Assembly: GCF_000369805.1 (NCBI RefSeq)
Contig: NZ_KB850224.1
Coordinates: 3,008,480 to 3,072,479 of the forward strand
Reading direction: 5' to 3'
DNA length: 64,000 bases
DNA from: Acinetobacter sp. NIPH 2100
Lineage (GTDB): Bacteria > Pseudomonadota > Gammaproteobacteria > Pseudomonadales > Moraxellaceae
Shown piece by piece: positions 41,358 to 51,290 of the stretch. A model generated the notes under the pieces. The model did not search any database. It saw nothing but the letters and a program-made list of their open reading frames with translations, and was not told where the DNA came from. Both the position numbers and the translations under genes were made by a program. How positions within the stretch are numbered: the first letter of the stretch is position 1; the number at the start of each line of letters is the position of its first letter.

Positions 41358-41427
41358 AATCTCCCCTAGCCCCTCTTTCTAAAAGAGGGGGACTCCTCCC
41401 TTTTTTAAAGGGAGGTTGGGAGGGATT
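41358..41427. repeat. Composite palindromic repeat between trmL and cysG (copy B)
   Basis: The outer arms AATCTCCCC and GGGAGGGATT are nearly inverted. Two inner hairpins follow each other, CCCCTCTTT/AAAGAGGGG-like and CCTCCCTTT/AAAGGGAGG. The layout and several 10-base blocks match the element at 14879-14985, in the same orientation but without its central spacer. The last codons and stop of cysG lie inside it. Confidence 0.8.
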
Positions 41428-42796
41428 GCCATTTTAACTGTTCACGTAGACTCACCACCTCACCAATAATGGTTAAAGTTGGTGCTACGATCTGATGTTC
41501 AGATACTTTGGTCGCGATATCTGCCAATGTGCCAACCACGACTTTTTGCTCAGGGGTGGTGCCTTTTGAAATTAAAGCCACAGGCATGCTTGGACGTTGA
41601 CCATGCGCAATCAATTGCTCACAAATACGCGCCAAACCGACCAAGCCCATGTACAACACCAAGGTCTGGTTTTCATAAACCAGTTCATTCCAAGGTAGCT
41701 CAGGTGAGCCTTCTTTTAAATGACCCGTCAAGAATCGCACGCTTTGCGCATAATCACGATGGGTTAGTGGAATACCTGCATACGCTGAACAACCTGAAGC
41801 TGCTGTAATACCGGGTACAACCTGAAAAGTCACATTGGCTTCAACCAATTCCTGAATTTCTTCTCCACCACGCCCAAAGATAAAAGGATCACCACCTTTT
41901 AAGCGGCATACACGTTTACCTTGTTGTGCATATTCCACCAATAAGGCATTGATGCCATCTTGTGGAACAGAGTGATTGGAACGTGCTTTACCAACGTAAA
42001 TCTTTTCAGCATCACGACGGCACAAATCCAAAATTGGCGCAGACACCAAGCGATCGTAAATCACCACATCCGCTTGTTGCATCAAACGTAATGCTTTCAA
42101 AGTCAAAAGCTCAGGATCACCTGGCCCCGCACCCACCAAATACACCTCGCCTTTTGGTGCAGTCCATTCAGTTAAAGCTTGCTGAATCAGCTCGTTAGCC
42201 ACATCAAGATTGTCATTAAAGACCTGCTCTTTCAGTGGGCTAGCATACAGGTTTTCCCAAAAGATACGACGCTCATCAGGATTGGCAATTTTAGCTTTGA
42301 CTTGCTTGCGCCATTGACCTGAAAACTCAGCTAGTTTACCCATACCATGCGGCACAATGGTTTCGATTTGGGTACGCAATTGTCTGGATAAAACAGGTGA
42401 TGCGCCATTGGAAGCCACTGAAATCACTAAGGGGGAACGATCAATAATCGCTGGCACCATGAATCGACAATGTGGAATATCATCGACACTGTTCACCAAC
42501 AAATTACGCTGTTCACACTGTTCAAATACCGTTTTATTGACCGCTGACTGATCTGTTGCGGCAATCACTAAGCGATAAGCTGTTGCCAGAACAGTTTCAG
42601 AGAAAGGCGATTGAATATATTGCCCTGTTGATTGCTCAACAAGCTGGCATAATTCAGGAATGATGTCAGGCGCAATGACATCAACAATTGCACCTGCTTT
42701 GACCAATAAGTTTGCTTTGCGGTAGGCGATATGCCCACCACCCACAATCAGACAACGTTGCTGTTGCAACTTTAAAGAGATTGGGAAAATTTCCAC
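41405..42796 (-). CDS. cysG: Siroheme synthase (trifunctional CysG)
   Basis: CysG makes sirohaem from uroporphyrinogen III for sulfite/nitrite reduction. The 463-residue fusion has an N-terminal NAD-dependent precorrin-2 dehydrogenase/ferrochelatase part (residues 1-205, with VGGGHIAYRKANLLVKAGA). The C-terminal SAM uroporphyrinogen methyltransferase part begins VYLVGAGPGDPELLTLKA at about 218, with RLKGGDPFIFGRGGEE. Its last six residues (SLPTSL) are encoded inside a palindromic repeat. It lies 67 bp after serS on the same strand. Confidence 0.95.
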   Translation of the reverse strand: MEIFPISLKLQQQRCLIVGGGHIAYRKANLLVKAGAIVDVIAPDIIPELCQLVEQSTGQYIQSPFSETVLATAYRLVIAATDQSAVNKTVFEQCEQRNLLVNSVDDIPHCRFMVPAIIDRSPLVISVASNGASPVLSRQLRTQIETIVPHGMGKLAEFSGQWRKQVKAKIANPDERRIFWENLYASPLKEQVFNDNLDVANELIQQALTEWTAPKGEVYLVGAGPGDPELLTLKALRLMQQADVVIYDRLVSAPILDLCRRDAEKIYVGKARSNHSVPQDGINALLVEYAQQGKRVCRLKGGDPFIFGRGGEEIQELVEANVTFQVVPGITAASGCSAYAGIPLTHRDYAQSVRFLTGHLKEGSPELPWNELVYENQTLVLYMGLVGLARICEQLIAHGQRPSMPVALISKGTTPEQKVVVGTLADIATKVSEHQIVAPTLTIIGEVVSLREQLKWQSLPTSL

Positions 42797-42863
42797 GTGA
42801 TGCCTCTATATTTTCAATCTGATTGAGCTAAAGCAAAAACTATGCACAAAATCGATGCAAAGT

Positions 42864-44141
<1,278 letters not shown>

Positions 44142-44184
44142 TCATGAATAGAGAAAAAACTGGCTATAGTGTAAGGCTTTAACC

Positions 44185-44234
44185 CAAAAAAATACAGCGC
44201 TTGCGCAGCATCTACGCATGATATATAGATGCTG
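44185..44234 (-). terminator. Double hairpin after the DUF3298 lipoprotein gene
   Basis: On the minus strand, CAGCATCTA/TAGATGCTG (9 bp, 11-base loop) is followed by a small GCGC-AA-GCGC hairpin and then TGTATTTTTTT. Confidence 0.6.
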
Positions 44235-44242
44235 CCCTCAAA

Positions 44243-45007
44243 CTAGATCGGATCTTTAGGCAAGCTTGGTAAATATTCTGCTTTTACAAACTGCTTGGCC
44301 GCATAATACGGCAAGGTGAGTTCACTCATACCTTCAGCATAAGAAGCTAACTCATACAATGGATAAACAAATACAATGCCATTTACACCATAATAATAGT
44401 TATCGCTGACCTGTAATTGCTCTTTTTTAATACGATGATCTTCTAACCAATTTTGATTAGATGCGTAAAGCTCATCACGCAGTTTGGTATTCATATCAGG
44501 TTTAAGCAATTTACTGACCGTGATGTGTTTTTTATTAGTTAAGTCAAAATTCACAAATTCTTGATGTGACATACCATGTGCCGCACCAGCAGAATAAGAA
44601 TAGGTCTGAATCGCAAACGTGGCTAGATTATAGTTTTGCCCAATAAAGCGTACATAAGTACTACTTTCACTCTGTGATGGTTCATCCGCAGGAACTTTTA
44701 CTTTTTGATCTGCAACATTTGAAAATGCATTCGGTTCTGCTTTTTTCATCCGATTTACAAAATACTCATCAATCCATTTCTGATTGGTTTCAACCGTTTG
44801 TAAATCATAATTGGTACAACCATCCTCCAAACAGACTTTTTGTTTTGGAATTTTGACGGCTACGACTTTGGCTTGAATCAGAGGAATATCCACTTTTTCA
44901 GTTGTCGCAGCGGTATCTTTTTTCGGCTGGCAGCCTACGAGCGCAACGACGGTTAGGATCGGAACAAGTGGAATAATTTTTGATAATTGTGAAGTATTCA
45001 TCGTCAT
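44243..45007 (-). CDS. Putative lipoprotein with DUF3298/RsiV-like domain
   Basis: The 254-residue protein has a lipoprotein signal peptide ending in VALVGC (Cys26). A DUF4163-like region (about 40-150) and the DUF3298 region at 150-240 follow. The latter includes YSAGAAHGMSHQEFVNFDLTNKK and the late hydrophobic NGIVFVYPLYELASYAEGMSEL block. Its role is unknown; related domains occur in lipoproteins and in anti-sigma factors such as RsiV. A second ATG two codons later is possible. It lies between lolA and serS, each with separating hairpins. Confidence 0.82.
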   Translation of the reverse strand: MTMNTSQLSKIIPLVPILTVVALVGCQPKKDTAATTEKVDIPLIQAKVVAVKIPKQKVCLEDGCTNYDLQTVETNQKWIDEYFVNRMKKAEPNAFSNVADQKVKVPADEPSQSESSTYVRFIGQNYNLATFAIQTYSYSAGAAHGMSHQEFVNFDLTNKKHITVSKLLKPDMNTKLRDELYASNQNWLEDHRIKKEQLQVSDNYYYGVNGIVFVYPLYELASYAEGMSELTLPYYAAKQFVKAEYLPSLPKDPI

Positions 45008-45085
45008 GCAAGTCTCTGATGTTTTTCTTCACTATACAAAGCCTTGCCTTGAGATGAAATTAAAAAATGTATCCGAGCTTCACAT

Positions 45086-45114
45086 AAAAAAGCCGCAACA
45101 GGTGCGGCTTTTTT
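45086..45114 (-). terminator. Rho-independent terminator of lolA
   Basis: A stem AAAAAAGCCGCA/TGCGGCTTTTTT with loop ACAGG begins 17 bases after the lolA stop on the minus strand. Confidence 0.88.
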
Positions 45115-45130
45115 AAAGTTCAACCAAGAA

Positions 45131-45835
45131 TTACTGATCAATAATATCTGTACCCTTAGGCGGCGTGAAATTAAACACTGATGCTGGAATCGTTGGATTC
45201 ACTTTAATATTGCTAAAACGGACATAAGTGGTTTGGCCCAAAGAGTCTTGCAATACCATTAAATTCGGTGCTTTATTAGCACCAAAACTAATGGTTAAGC
45301 TTTGGAATGCACCATCTTCCTGCTTTGGATACAAGGTGTAATACAGTTTGCTACGATCAGGCTGAGTCACACGATAGGACTGCATGATCTGATTGGTATT
45401 GCCTGATAACAATAATGCAGGCGTATTAGCAATTTGATCATCTAAACTTTGACGAACAGCTTGCTGTAAGTCTGGATCATAAATCCACACTACTTTACCT
45501 GTAGTCACAATAGTTTGTTTTGCAGGACTGGTGGTTTCCCAATAGAATTTCCCAGGACGTTCAACTTTCATAGTCCCTTTGAACGTCTGATTCATATGTT
45601 GAGCAGTTAAGCCCTTTTTCTGTGCGACTTTATTACTATTACTAGGTGCAACTTTTGTAGTTTGTTCAAAATCTGCGGTGAATCGTTGCAAGCCAGATAA
45701 CTGTTGAACCAAACTTGTGGTCGCCTGCTGAGCCGATGCAGCTACAGGTGCAGCGAATACCTGACTACTCACAACTGGAGCAAGTGTCATTGCACTTAAC
45801 GTTGCAGCATAAGCCATTTTTTTTACGAAATTCAT
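45131..45835 (-). CDS. lolA: Outer-membrane lipoprotein carrier protein LolA
   Basis: LolA ferries lipoproteins across the periplasm from LolCDE to LolB. The 234-residue protein has a signal peptide (cleavage near residue 29, FAA-PV). Family features include LSGLQRFTADFEQTT, the PGKFYWETTSPAKQTIVTTGKVVWIYDPDLQQ stretch (hydrophobic cavity) and the C-terminal region NFTPPKGTDII. About 20 residues around 65-80 (SNSNKVAQKKGLTAQ) make it slightly longer than E. coli LolA. Monocistronic, with its own terminator. Confidence 0.93.
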   Translation of the reverse strand: MNFVKKMAYAATLSAMTLAPVVSSQVFAAPVAASAQQATTSLVQQLSGLQRFTADFEQTTKVAPSNSNKVAQKKGLTAQHMNQTFKGTMKVERPGKFYWETTSPAKQTIVTTGKVVWIYDPDLQQAVRQSLDDQIANTPALLLSGNTNQIMQSYRVTQPDRSKLYYTLYPKQEDGAFQSLTISFGANKAPNLMVLQDSLGQTTYVRFSNIKVNPTIPASVFNFTPPKGTDIIDQ

Positions 45836-46124
45836 AAAAACAACCTTCTATCAGATTTCTACTGGTATGACGACATCTTACTGTTTTTGATCATTAAAAA
45901 AATGAAGAAAAGCAACGATTTTGTGTAATTCGTGTCGCAAAGTTCTGCATTATGTATGAAGTTGCAGCCTTTATGTAGAGATTGTAAGAATGAAAATCAA
46001 TTTTTCGACCATTCACCTACTACGGATTTCAATGTCTGATCAGAGAAATTATTCATCAACAATGATCTAGACGAAAAATGAGAGTTTGATAACCTAAAAC
46101 CAATAATTTTAAAAAGCATCCTCC

Positions 46125-46988
46125 ATGAAAAGCCTTGCCTTTATCCATCGCAATGACACCCGATTTGCGATTGGTGACTTTTATCCTGCCCTTTCAGTCT
46201 TTTCTTATCAGGAACTTGGCAATACCACCTCCCCATTTTTACTTTTAGACCATATTGGACCTGGACGCTTGCCCCCCAAAAGTACGAAAAAAGGTGTAAA
46301 TGAACACCCACATCGCGGCTTTGAAACCGTGACCTTTGTTTTTGCAGGTGAACTCATGCATCAAGACTCTACTGGAAGCGGAGGCGTCATTCAGCAAGGT
46401 GATGTACAGTGGATGACAGCGGCGTCGGGTATACAACATATTGAACATTTTAGTCCTGCCTTTCGCGAGCAAGGTGGATTCTTTGAAATGGTGCAATTGT
46501 GGGTCAACCTACCCGCAAAAGATAAAATGTCCGCACCCCATTATCAAAGCTTACTGAATCATAAGATCCCAAAAGTCTTACTAGAAAATAATGCAGGTTA
46601 TGTTCGTATCGTCGCAGGTCAGTTCCAAAATATACAGGGCGTTGCTCACACCTACAGCCCAATGAATGTATTTGATGTCCACCTCAATCAAGGACAGCAT
46701 CTTACCCTGCCAGCCAATCACGGGGACAGCACCCTCATTTATTTACGTAAAGGCAAGCTTCAATTCACAGCGCATGAAGATGTTTTGGAAGAACAAGCTT
46801 TGGCTGTCATGTCTAGTTTCGACAATGATGCTGCAATCACCGCTTTAGAGAATTGTGATCTGTTATTTTTATCTGCGCCACCCTTACAGGAGCCGATCAA
46901 CGGGCATGGCTTTTTTGTCATGAACAGTTATGAGGAAATTCTGCAGGCCTATGAAGATTTAAAAACAGGACAATTTGGAAAACCTTAG
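46125..46988 (+). CDS. Pirin family protein (YhhW-like bicupin)
   Basis: The 287-residue bicupin has the pirin metal-site pattern HPHRGFETVTFVFAGE (about 62-77) with a later Glu/His pair (SGIQHIEH). Members include quercetin 2,3-dioxygenases and redox-sensing regulators. No function beyond the family can be given. Single gene; no clear Shine-Dalgarno before the ATG. It converges on rpmA through a strong terminator. Confidence 0.9.
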   Translation: MKSLAFIHRNDTRFAIGDFYPALSVFSYQELGNTTSPFLLLDHIGPGRLPPKSTKKGVNEHPHRGFETVTFVFAGELMHQDSTGSGGVIQQGDVQWMTAASGIQHIEHFSPAFREQGGFFEMVQLWVNLPAKDKMSAPHYQSLLNHKIPKVLLENNAGYVRIVAGQFQNIQGVAHTYSPMNVFDVHLNQGQHLTLPANHGDSTLIYLRKGKLQFTAHEDVLEEQALAVMSSFDNDAAITALENCDLLFLSAPPLQEPINGHGFFVMNSYEEILQAYEDLKTGQFGKP

Positions 46989-47018
46989 TACTCGCTCACC
47001 ATAAAATTCTCTAGGCAT

Positions 47019-47046
47019 AAAAAAACCCGCTCAAAGCGGGTTTTTT
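47019..47046. terminator. Bidirectional terminator between the pirin gene and rpmA
   Basis: A stem AAAAAACCCGC/GCGGGTTTTTT with loop TCAAA lies between converging genes, with tracts on both sides. Confidence 0.9.
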
Positions 47047-47060
47047 CGAACAATTAAAGC

Positions 47061-47315
47061 TTAAGCTTCAACAGTTACATAGCGACGGCCAAATTGACCC
47101 TTCACTTCAAATTTTACTACGCCGTCAGCAGTAGCAAATAAAGTATGGTCACGGCCCATACCAACATTTGCACCAGCGTGGAACTCCGTACCACGTTGAC
47201 GAACGATGATGTTACCAGCAGTCACAGTTTGACCACCGTAAATTTTAACACCTAACATCTTAGGATTCGAATCACGACCGTTCTTCGTCGATCCACCGGC
47301 TTTTTTAGTTGCCAT
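47061..47315 (-). CDS. rpmA: 50S ribosomal protein L27
   Basis: The 84-residue protein is basic and starts [19 protein letters not shown], the standard N-terminal arm that reaches the peptidyl transferase centre. The rest ([25 protein letters not shown]) is conserved. Second gene of the rplU-rpmA operon, 18 bp after rplU. obgE is not next to it, unlike in many bacteria. Confidence 0.97.
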   Translation of the reverse strand: MATKKAGGSTKNGRDSNPKMLGVKIYGGQTVTAGNIIVRQRGTEFHAGANVGMGRDHTLFATADGVVKFEVKGQFGRRYVTVEA

Positions 47316-47333
47316 GTCTATTTACTCCTCGTG

Positions 47334-47645
47334 TTAGCCTGCGATACCAGTAATTTTCAACTCGGTAAACCATTGACGGTGACCTTGTTGCTTACGGTAA
47401 TGTTTACGACGACGCATTTTGATAATGCGGATTTTGTCGTGACGACCATGGCCAACTACTTCTGCAGTTACTTTTGCGCCAGCTACAACTGGAGCACCGA
47501 TTTGAATGCTGTCACCGTTAACAACCATTAATACGTCATCAAACGTAATAGTCGCGCCAGTTTCAGCTTTCAATAATTCTACTTTAAGGGTTTCACCCTC
47601 AACAACACGGTGCTGTTTACCACCGCTTTGGATTACTGCGTACAT
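47334..47645 (-). CDS. rplU: 50S ribosomal protein L21
   Basis: The 103-residue protein starts [14 protein letters not shown], the family start. GGAG lies seven bases upstream of the ATG at 47645. The open frame extends 46 codons further up, but that covers the leader and promoter and is rejected. Ends with [16 protein letters not shown]... and ITGIAG as usual. Confidence 0.97.
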   Translation of the reverse strand: MYAVIQSGGKQHRVVEGETLKVELLKAETGATITFDDVLMVVNGDSIQIGAPVVAGAKVTAEVVGHGRHDKIRIIKMRRRKHYRKQQGHRQWFTELKITGIAG

Positions 47646-48095
47646 AATGTACTCCAACTTGCCCGTGTCGTCGTGCCGATAAAGGGACATATCGATCTTA
47701 AGACGAACGCCACTGGGGTTATTCAAGGGGACAAATTTTAAGTGAAAATTGATCAAACGACAAGTTATTTTGCATAAATGCACACATCTTCATAACTTGC
47801 TTGGAATTTCAAGTAAAATCAATTAGATTGATGGCGAGCTGTTTTGATTGATTCTGATCAAAATTTGAAATACATTTTTGAAAACAAATTGTGACAATAA
47901 CAAGCTGGGTTTTTACAGCACCATAAGTAAAGTCATGACACCTCGGTGAGAACTTTCCTTTTTCTGTCTAATTAAAGATCAAAGAGCTCATAGAGATGTT
48001 TTAAATGGCAGATTAGACAGATTGTATAACTGTTTAGTCACAGATTAATTGATACACTTGGCAACATTACTCACCTGTACGAGGTTTTCCTTCAT
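47646..48095. promoter_or_regulatory. 450-bp divergent region between rplU and ispB
   Basis: It holds the rplU promoter and leader on the left and the ispB promoter on the right. No ORF beyond the rejected rplU extension. The ispB promoter could not be fixed; an AGGTTTT stretch lies before the ispB ATG. Confidence 0.5.
47735..47763 (-). promoter_or_regulatory. Predicted rplU-rpmA promoter
   Basis: On the minus strand, -35 TTGTCG (47758-47763), a 17-bp spacer and -10 TAAAAT (47735-47740, five of six consensus bases). Transcription would begin near 47728, giving a leader of about 80 bases before rplU. Confidence 0.6.
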
Positions 48096-49073
48096 ATGGT
48101 TATCGATTTTAAGCAAGACATTCTTTCTCCTGTTGCGACAGATTTTGCTGCGATGGATCACCTGATCAATGAAGGAATTAGCTCTAAAGTTGGTTTAGTT
48201 ATGTCGGTGAGTAAACATGTTGTTGAAGCGGGTGGCAAACGCATGCGCCCGATCATGTGCTTACTTGCAGCGCGCGCCTGTGGTTTAGCCAATATGCAAC
48301 AAGCACAGCATTTAGCGGCTGTCATTGAAATGTTGCATACCGCAACCTTGGTTCATGATGATGTCGTAGACGAATCAAGCCTGCGTCGTGGTCGTCCAAC
48401 TGCAAATGCAACCTGGAACAATCAAACTGCGGTTTTGGTTGGCGATTTTCTGATTTCAAGAGCTTTTGATTTATTAGTCGATTTAAACAACATGACCTTA
48501 TTAAAAGATTTCTCGACAGGAACCTGTGAAATTGCGGAAGGTGAAGTACTCCAACTGCAGTCCCAGCATCAACCAGAAACGACTGAAGAAACCTATCTCC
48601 GAATTATTCACGGGAAAACCTCTCGTTTATTTGAACTTGCGACAGAAGGTGCTGCAATTTTAGCGGGAGCCGAAGAATATCGTGAACCGTTACGCCGCTT
48701 TGCAGGTCATTTTGGCAATGCCTTTCAAATAATTGATGATATTTTAGATTACACCTCTGATGCAGAAACATTAGGTAAAAATATCGGTGATGATTTAATG
48801 GAAGGTAAACCAACTTTACCTTTAATTTCAGCATTAGCCCATTCAAAAGGTGAGGATCACGCGATCATTCGTCACAGTATTGCAACTGGTGGTGTTGAAC
48901 ATTTAGATAAAGTGATCGAGATTGTTCATCACTCAGGCGGCTTAAATTACTGTCAAAAACGTGCCCAACAAGAAACGGATGCTGCTTTAGAGGCGTTAAA
49001 AGCGCTACCAGATAATGAATATCGACAAGCACTTGTTAATTTGACCTTAATGGCCTTACATCGACTACAATAA
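48096..49073 (+). CDS. ispB: Octaprenyl (polyprenyl) diphosphate synthase
   Basis: It makes the isoprenoid side chain of ubiquinone by adding isopentenyl units to an allylic diphosphate. The 325-residue protein has the first aspartate-rich motif DDVVDE (88-93) and the second DDILD, with GKTSRLFELA and GKPTLPLISAL. Chain length cannot be read directly; Acinetobacter uses ubiquinone-9, so the product may be C45 rather than C40. Divergent from rplU as in E. coli; the next gene starts 14 bp later. Confidence 0.94.
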   Translation: MVIDFKQDILSPVATDFAAMDHLINEGISSKVGLVMSVSKHVVEAGGKRMRPIMCLLAARACGLANMQQAQHLAAVIEMLHTATLVHDDVVDESSLRRGRPTANATWNNQTAVLVGDFLISRAFDLLVDLNNMTLLKDFSTGTCEIAEGEVLQLQSQHQPETTEETYLRIIHGKTSRLFELATEGAAILAGAEEYREPLRRFAGHFGNAFQIIDDILDYTSDAETLGKNIGDDLMEGKPTLPLISALAHSKGEDHAIIRHSIATGGVEHLDKVIEIVHHSGGLNYCQKRAQQETDAALEALKALPDNEYRQALVNLTLMALHRLQ

Positions 49074-49087
49074 TTTTCTGAGTGCCT

Positions 49088-51130
49088 ATGCATTTAACAT
49101 TATCTGATCTTTTTTCAAACATGCAGGAACAGCTGGATCACCCCCAAGCTGTGCTTGATGAAAACCTCTTGATCGAGTTCGTCAATCGTATACGACCAAA
49201 AAATCCAAATGATGCAGATGAAGTCAAACAGCGTATTCATGCGCTGATCAAAATATTATTGCTCACTCCAACTTCGGCAATACTGCTTCAAAACTTTTTA
49301 CTTAAGCTGATCAGCCAATATAAACAGCTTAGCTTATATGCCGATAGCGGCATTCTTTCACTTGATGGTTTTTGGAATCAATTGAGCCAACGTCTGGGTG
49401 CACATTTCCTGCCTTTAGTCGAGGATGGTCAACAACTGAAAACCTTGATTGGAAAAGTGTTCCATCAAGAAAATGACAGTGAATGGTTAGATCTCATCGA
49501 GAATCAAGACTGGATTACGCTCTTCAATCTATTGGGTGAAAGCCAAAGCAATACCCGAGAAAAGCAAGTTTCAAAAAATGAGCTGATTAAAGCCATTACG
49601 GTTCTTTCTTACCGAATTAGTGGTATTGGCCTATATCCTGAGTTTATTAATGCTCAACCCGAAATTACTGAATATGAATCCCCTTTTCTGGTACAAAACA
49701 GAGAAATTGTAGAGTTCATTGAAAAATATAAAAAACAAATTGATGATCAAGACGCAGTCGTTGTATTGCCACCACCCGATGCCTCACAAGCGTTTGTGAT
49801 GTTAGATCAATGCCGTGAAGTGGTACTTAAAATTCGACGTGCCACCAAACGTATCGGTGTCAGTATTAGTTTGACCTACTTGTTGTCTTTACTTGAGCAA
49901 GCAATCGACCGCATTGAGTTATTGCTCACTATCTTGGCCAGCAAAAATGAGGCACGTTATACCGCATTGGGTGAACTGATTACAGATTTAACCAAGGCAC
50001 ACTACAATGAAAAAAGTGTCCGTCATTTATTGACCTCAACCAGTGAGTTGATTGCCTTACAGGTGACTGAAAATGCCAGTAAAACAGGTGAACACTATGT
50101 AAGTACCGACAAATCTGGCTTCTTTGGTATGTACAAAGCCGCTGCTGGTGCAGGTGCAATCATTGCCACCATGGCAACGCTGAAAATTTTAACGGCGCGT
50201 TTAGTATTGGCTCCATTTGGGCATGCCTTTTTATATAGCATGAACTATGCGCTGGGTTTCATGTTGATTCATGTTCTACATTTTACCGTTGCAACCAAAC
50301 AGCCCGCGATGACCGCGGCAGCACTTGCATCAACAGTACAACAACAGAAAGGTAGCAAGACTGCGCAAATTGCAGAACTCGCGGCACTGATTATTAATAT
50401 TATCCGCACTCAGTTTATTGCGATCTTGGGAAATATCTCGATTGCGATTCCTACGGCTGCCCTGATTACCTTTCTGTGGCAATACAACCTAGGTGAGCCC
50501 CTACTTAATCATACCAAATCGGCAGCACTGTTACATAGCCTCAATCCATTTACCTCTTTGGCTATTCCACATGCAGCAATTGCAGGTGTCTGTTTATTCT
50601 TTTCTGGATTGATTGCAGGTTATTTCGATAACTTGGCGGTTTACCGTAAAGTCGGACCGCGTCTCAAGCAACATCGACGTTTAAAACGTTGGATGGGACA
50701 GCAACGCCTAGATAAATTTGCAGCTTATATCGAGACCAATCTCGGTGCCTTGGCGGGTAACTTCTTATTCGGAATCATGCTCGGCAGTATGGGAACCATT
50801 GGATTTATTTTAGGCTTGCCTTTAGATATCCGTCATATCGCCTTTGCTTCAGCCAACTTTATCCAAGGTTTAATGACGATTGGTGGTCCTGACATTGGTT
50901 TAATTTTAGTGTCATTCTTGGGCGTTATGCTGATCGGCTTAACCAACTTATTTGTGAGCTTTACCTTGACGATTATTGTTGCCCTACGCGCACGCCGTGT
51001 TCGTTTTGCACAATGGAAGCCTTTAGCAAAATTAGTCACCACACACTTCTTAACTCGACCAAGTGATTTCTTCTGGCCACCCAAGCAACCTGTGGAGCTG
51101 GACGAACAAACACAGCCGAGTAAAAAGTGA
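49088..51130 (+). CDS. PF10136-type membrane protein (annotated 'site-specific recombinase', Gcr-like)
   Basis: The 680-residue protein (from ATG 49088; a GTG two codons earlier is also in frame) has a soluble, helical N-terminal half of about 340 residues. A membrane part with about seven hydrophobic segments follows (about 350-660), including MYKAAAGAGAIIATMATLKI, SMNYALGFMLIHVLHF and GNFLFGIMLGSMGTIGFIL. This matches the PF10136 family, whose name comes from the Neisseria Gcr protein. No known recombinase catalytic motif is visible, and the topology is that of an envelope protein. It follows ispB by 14 bp and is probably co-transcribed. Function unknown. Confidence 0.8.
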   Translation: MHLTLSDLFSNMQEQLDHPQAVLDENLLIEFVNRIRPKNPNDADEVKQRIHALIKILLLTPTSAILLQNFLLKLISQYKQLSLYADSGILSLDGFWNQLSQRLGAHFLPLVEDGQQLKTLIGKVFHQENDSEWLDLIENQDWITLFNLLGESQSNTREKQVSKNELIKAITVLSYRISGIGLYPEFINAQPEITEYESPFLVQNREIVEFIEKYKKQIDDQDAVVVLPPPDASQAFVMLDQCREVVLKIRRATKRIGVSISLTYLLSLLEQAIDRIELLLTILASKNEARYTALGELITDLTKAHYNEKSVRHLLTSTSELIALQVTENASKTGEHYVSTDKSGFFGMYKAAAGAGAIIATMATLKILTARLVLAPFGHAFLYSMNYALGFMLIHVLHFTVATKQPAMTAAALASTVQQQKGSKTAQIAELAALIINIIRTQFIAILGNISIAIPTAALITFLWQYNLGEPLLNHTKSAALLHSLNPFTSLAIPHAAIAGVCLFFSGLIAGYFDNLAVYRKVGPRLKQHRRLKRWMGQQRLDKFAAYIETNLGALAGNFLFGIMLGSMGTIGFILGLPLDIRHIAFASANFIQGLMTIGGPDIGLILVSFLGVMLIGLTNLFVSFTLTIIVALRARRVRFAQWKPLAKLVTTHFLTRPSDFFWPPKQPVELDEQTQPSKK

Positions 51131-51210
51131 GACACGAATCAAATTTTGTTATGTTTTTTTACTAAAGCTTAAAAAAACATAAAAATGAAATTATCATAAA
51201 ATTTCAAGAC

Positions 51211-51241
51211 TTGACCAAAAGTGTACTCGCGAGTACACTTT
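51211..51241 (+). promoter_or_regulatory. Promoter of pap2-adeIJK with a 24-bp perfect palindrome operator
   Basis: -35 TTGACC (51211-51216), a 17-bp spacer and -10 TACACT (51234-51239). A perfect palindrome at 51218-51241 (half-site AAAGTGTACTCG) fills the spacer and covers the -10, so a bound dimer would block polymerase. TetR-family repressors bind such sites; AdeN is the known adeIJK repressor in A. baumannii. The link to AdeN is inference, as adeN is not in the window. Confidence 0.75.
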
Positions 51242-51290
51242 CAAACACTCGACAACCCTGAACAATGGTTAAGCACATAATGAGTTCCGC

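Noticed and set aside
47646..47783. 46-codon N-terminal extension of rplU
   Set aside because: It covers the predicted promoter and leader; the ATG at 47645 has a good ribosome site and gives the normal L21 length.
49088..51130. Mobile element or integrase suggested by the name 'site-specific recombinase'
   Set aside because: No integrase, resolvase or transposase motif, no flanking repeats, and a typical membrane-protein profile.
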